Assembly: GCA_038131695.1 (NCBI GenBank)
Contig: JAYPQA010000016.1
Span: forward strand, 1-7,305
Direction of reading: 5' to 3'
Length of the DNA: 7,305 nucleotides
From: JADHLK01 sp038131695
Lineage (GTDB): Bacteria; Pseudomonadota; Alphaproteobacteria; Puniceispirillales; Puniceispirillaceae
Shown here: positions 5,659-7,305 of the stretch, piece by piece
How positions within the stretch are numbered: the first letter of the stretch is position 1
Layout: every line of letters begins with the position of its first letter
Notes under the pieces: model-generated
The model's input: the letters and a program-made list of their open reading frames with translations, nothing else
The model's database searches: none
Told to the model about the DNA's origin: nothing
Program-made: the position numbers and the translations under genes

Positions 5659-6921
5659 TCAGGGGCGTGTCTGGCCATTGCCCCGCACAACATATTTGAA
5701 GCTGGTCAGCTGTTCAGCCCCGACCGGCCCCCTGGCGTGCAGGCGGCCTGTGGCAATGCCGATTTCTGCGCCCATGCCAAATTCACCGCCATCGGCAAAC
5801 TGGGTTGAGGCATTGGCCATAACAATCGCGCTGTCCACTTCGGACAGGAAGCGGGCGACAAGGGCGCTGTCCCGGGTGAGGATGGATTCGGTATGGCCGG
5901 AGCCATAGCGGCGAATATGCTCTATCGCCTGATCCGGGCCGGACACCAGCCGCACCGAGAGAATCGGAGCCAGATATTCGGTTGACCAATCTTCTTCCAC
6001 CGCTTCGGTCATTTGCGGAACCAGCTGGCAGGCCGCATCATCCCCGCGCAGCTCGCATCCCGCCTCCAGCAACGCGGCGGCGATCCCAGGCAACATATCT
6101 GCTGCGATGGACTGGTCAATCAGCAATGTTTCTGCGGCCCCGCAAATGCCGGTGCGCCGCATTTTGGCATTCACCGCTATCTCGGCTGCTTCCTGTGGAT
6201 CGGCCCCGGCGGCGACATAGAGATGGCAAATCCCTTCCAGATGGGCAAAGACCGGCACGCGCGCCTCTTCTTGAACCCGCCCGACCAGCGATTTGCCGCC
6301 GCGCGGGATAATCACATCAATCTGGCCAGCTGCCGCCAGCATCGCCCCGACCAGCGCGCGGTCAGGATTATCCACAATCTGCACCGCATCCGGGCTGAGA
6401 CCGGCTGCGGCCAGCCCGTCTGCCATCAAACCGGCCAACAGGCTGCTGGAATGGAAGGAATCAGAGCCGCCGCGCAGAATCGCCGCATTGCCTGATTTGA
6501 TGCACAGCCCGGCCGCATCCACAGTCACATTGGGGCGCGATTCATAGATAATGCCGATCACGCCAAGCGAGGTCGCAACACGGGCAATATCAAGGCCGGA
6601 CGGCACCGTCCATCTGGCCAGCTCACGGCCCAGCGGATCAGGCAGGCTGACAATATCCTCCAGCCCCTGTGCCATCGCCTCGATGCGGCTGTCATCCAGA
6701 GCCAGCCGGTCAATAAAAGCCGCGCTCAGCCCGGCCTTTTTGCCAGCTTCCAGATCGCGGCTATTGGCTTGCAGGATAGCGGGGCGTTGCTGGCGCAGCA
6801 AATCGGCGGCCGCGCTGAGAGCCTGATTGCGCTGCTCATGGCTGGCCCCGGCCAGTTCGGTCTGGGCCGCGCGGGCCCGGCTGGTCATGGCCTGCATGGT
6901 CTGTGCTGCTGTCTTGCTCAT
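5659..6921 (-). CDS. proA: glutamate-5-semialdehyde dehydrogenase (gamma-glutamyl phosphate reductase)
   Basis: ProA reduces gamma-glutamyl phosphate with NADPH to glutamate-5-semialdehyde, the second step of proline synthesis, acting with ProB. The 420-residue protein is complete: LGVIGIIYESRPNVTVDAAG at about 119-138, KSGNAAILRGGSD near 142-154, IIPRGGKSLV near 205-213, catalytic C260 in RRTGICGAAET, STEYLAPILSV near 313-323, and the C-terminal GGEFGMGAEIGI and HARGPVGAEQLTSFKY. The ATG at 6921 is chosen over a TTG directly before it (6924) because AGGAG (6934-6930) is 8 nt away and the ATG shares its A with the reconstructed proB stop (TGATG). Its full integrity between two frameshifted neighbours is notable. 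Confidence 0.97.
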   Translation of the reverse strand: MSKTAAQTMQAMTSRARAAQTELAGASHEQRNQALSAAADLLRQQRPAILQANSRDLEAGKKAGLSAAFIDRLALDDSRIEAMAQGLEDIVSLPDPLGRELARWTVPSGLDIARVATSLGVIGIIYESRPNVTVDAAGLCIKSGNAAILRGGSDSFHSSSLLAGLMADGLAAAGLSPDAVQIVDNPDRALVGAMLAAAGQIDVIIPRGGKSLVGRVQEEARVPVFAHLEGICHLYVAAGADPQEAAEIAVNAKMRRTGICGAAETLLIDQSIAADMLPGIAAALLEAGCELRGDDAACQLVPQMTEAVEEDWSTEYLAPILSVRLVSGPDQAIEHIRRYGSGHTESILTRDSALVARFLSEVDSAIVMANASTQFADGGEFGMGAEIGIATGRLHARGPVGAEQLTSFKYVVRGNGQTRP

Positions 6922-7305
6922 CAAGATGTCTCCTGTCCGGTATCCTGGTTCTTGCGCCGCCCGCCCAGCAGGGCCAGATCATCTGCATGGATCAGCTCAT
7001 TCCCTCACTGCCCAACAGGGTTGTGAAGGCGCTTTTATGACCAGCAAGTCTGCCTCAGCTGAGAATAGCCTGCCAGCCCGAGGCTATCTCCTGACCGCCA
7101 GCATCCAGCAGGCGCACCGGATCGCCGCGCTCAAACGGGCCGGTCACCGCACTCACCCCTGCGGCCAGCAGTGATTTTCCAGCCAACACCGCCTGGCTGG
7201 CCCCGGCATCCAGCTGCAGGCTGCCCTTGGGGGCCAGCATACCGGCTATCCAGTTCTTGCGGGCCGCCATCGGGGCCAGGGCGGCCGCCTCTGCAGCAAT
7301 ACGTA
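6921..7305 (-). pseudogene. proB: glutamate 5-kinase, C-terminal part (partial, frameshifted)
   Basis: ProB phosphorylates glutamate with ATP, the first and feedback-controlled step of proline synthesis. The window holds only the end of the kinase domain and the C-terminal PUA domain. From the edge the frame reads ALAPMAARKNWIAG, then GSLQLDAGA, KSLLAAGVSAV, FERGDPV and GQEIASG, which is standard ProB. It then hits TGA at 7057-7055, about 45 codons early. Restoring one base each at about 7076, 7063, 7033 and 6999 gives a continuous PUA ending: GLAGYSSAEADL, VIKGAFTTLLGSEG, ELIHADDLALLGGRRK and a final TGA at 6923-6921 that overlaps the proA ATG. The restored tail is 52 codons plus stop. The kinase catalytic region is outside the window. 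Broken or mis-sequenced; in the latter case a normal gene. Confidence 0.9.
6930..6934 (-). promoter_or_regulatory. ribosome binding site of proA
   Basis: AGGAG lies inside the restored proB tail, 8 nt ahead of the ATG at 6921 and 5 nt ahead of the TTG at 6924. Together with the TGATG overlap it favours the ATG as the proA start. Confidence 0.6.

Noticed and set aside
6922..6924. TTG directly before the proA ATG as the start codon
   Set aside because: The ATG has better spacing from AGGAG and forms the TGATG overlap with the restored proB stop, matching the other junctions in the string.
5449..7076. Programmed ribosomal frameshifting in nadD or proB
   Set aside because: Several shifts within about 100 bp would be needed in each gene, with no slippery heptamer or downstream structure; sequence error or decay is far simpler.
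673..7218. Palindrome CAGCTG occurs about 20 times, several-fold more than expected by composition
   Set aside because: Most copies are in-frame CAG-CTG (Gln-Leu) in minus-strand genes, the preferred codons of this genome, so codon bias explains most of the excess; my count is by eye.

Overview
The window reads as a stretch of ordinary alphaproteobacterial chromosome, roughly 60% G+C by eye. The evidence is the protein families and their order: the end of the F1Fo ATP synthase operon (atpD, atpC) runs rightward and meets, tail to tail, a leftward gene string proB-proA-nadD-rsfS-rlmH-gpmI-ctpA-rppH. Much of this order (proB/proA/nadD/rsfS/rlmH, then gpmI, ctpA and rppH) is familiar from Alphaproteobacteria. 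A marine SAR116-like or Rhodospirillales-like member would fit, but that is inference from style and order only.

Layout. 1-601 (+): the C-terminus of AtpD and all of AtpC. 598-4080 (-): rppH, ctpA and gpmI, with a 99-nt leader region upstream of gpmI that holds a candidate promoter and a 14-bp tandem repeat. 4081-5023 (-): rlmH and rsfS, coupled by a TGATG overlap, behind a good sigma70-type promoter candidate. 5024-5654 (-): nadD, whose first half is broken by clustered frameshifts. 5659-6921 (-): an intact proA. 6921-7305 (-): the C-terminal part of proB, whose last 50 codons or so are also frameshifted; its 5' part lies outside the window. No gene-free stretch exceeds 100 nt. I see no tRNA, rRNA, CRISPR array, transposase or phage gene.

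The genes are housekeeping: ATP synthesis (atpDC), mRNA 5'-end processing (rppH), periplasmic proteolysis (ctpA), glycolysis (gpmI), large-subunit rRNA modification and ribosome silencing (rlmH, rsfS), NAD synthesis (nadD) and proline synthesis (proB, proA). Three junctions (proB/proA, rsfS/rlmH, ctpA/rppH) have stop and start codons sharing one base, pointing to translational coupling.

The most notable signal is two dense frameshift clusters, in nadD (about 5452-5562) and proB (about 6998-7076), either side of an intact proA. Nearly all the inferred changes are single missing bases that could each be the loss of one of two or three identical neighbours, and the coding sense between them is well preserved. 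That looks more like a sequence-quality artefact, or very recent decay, than an old pseudogene. I found no convincing novel system here.
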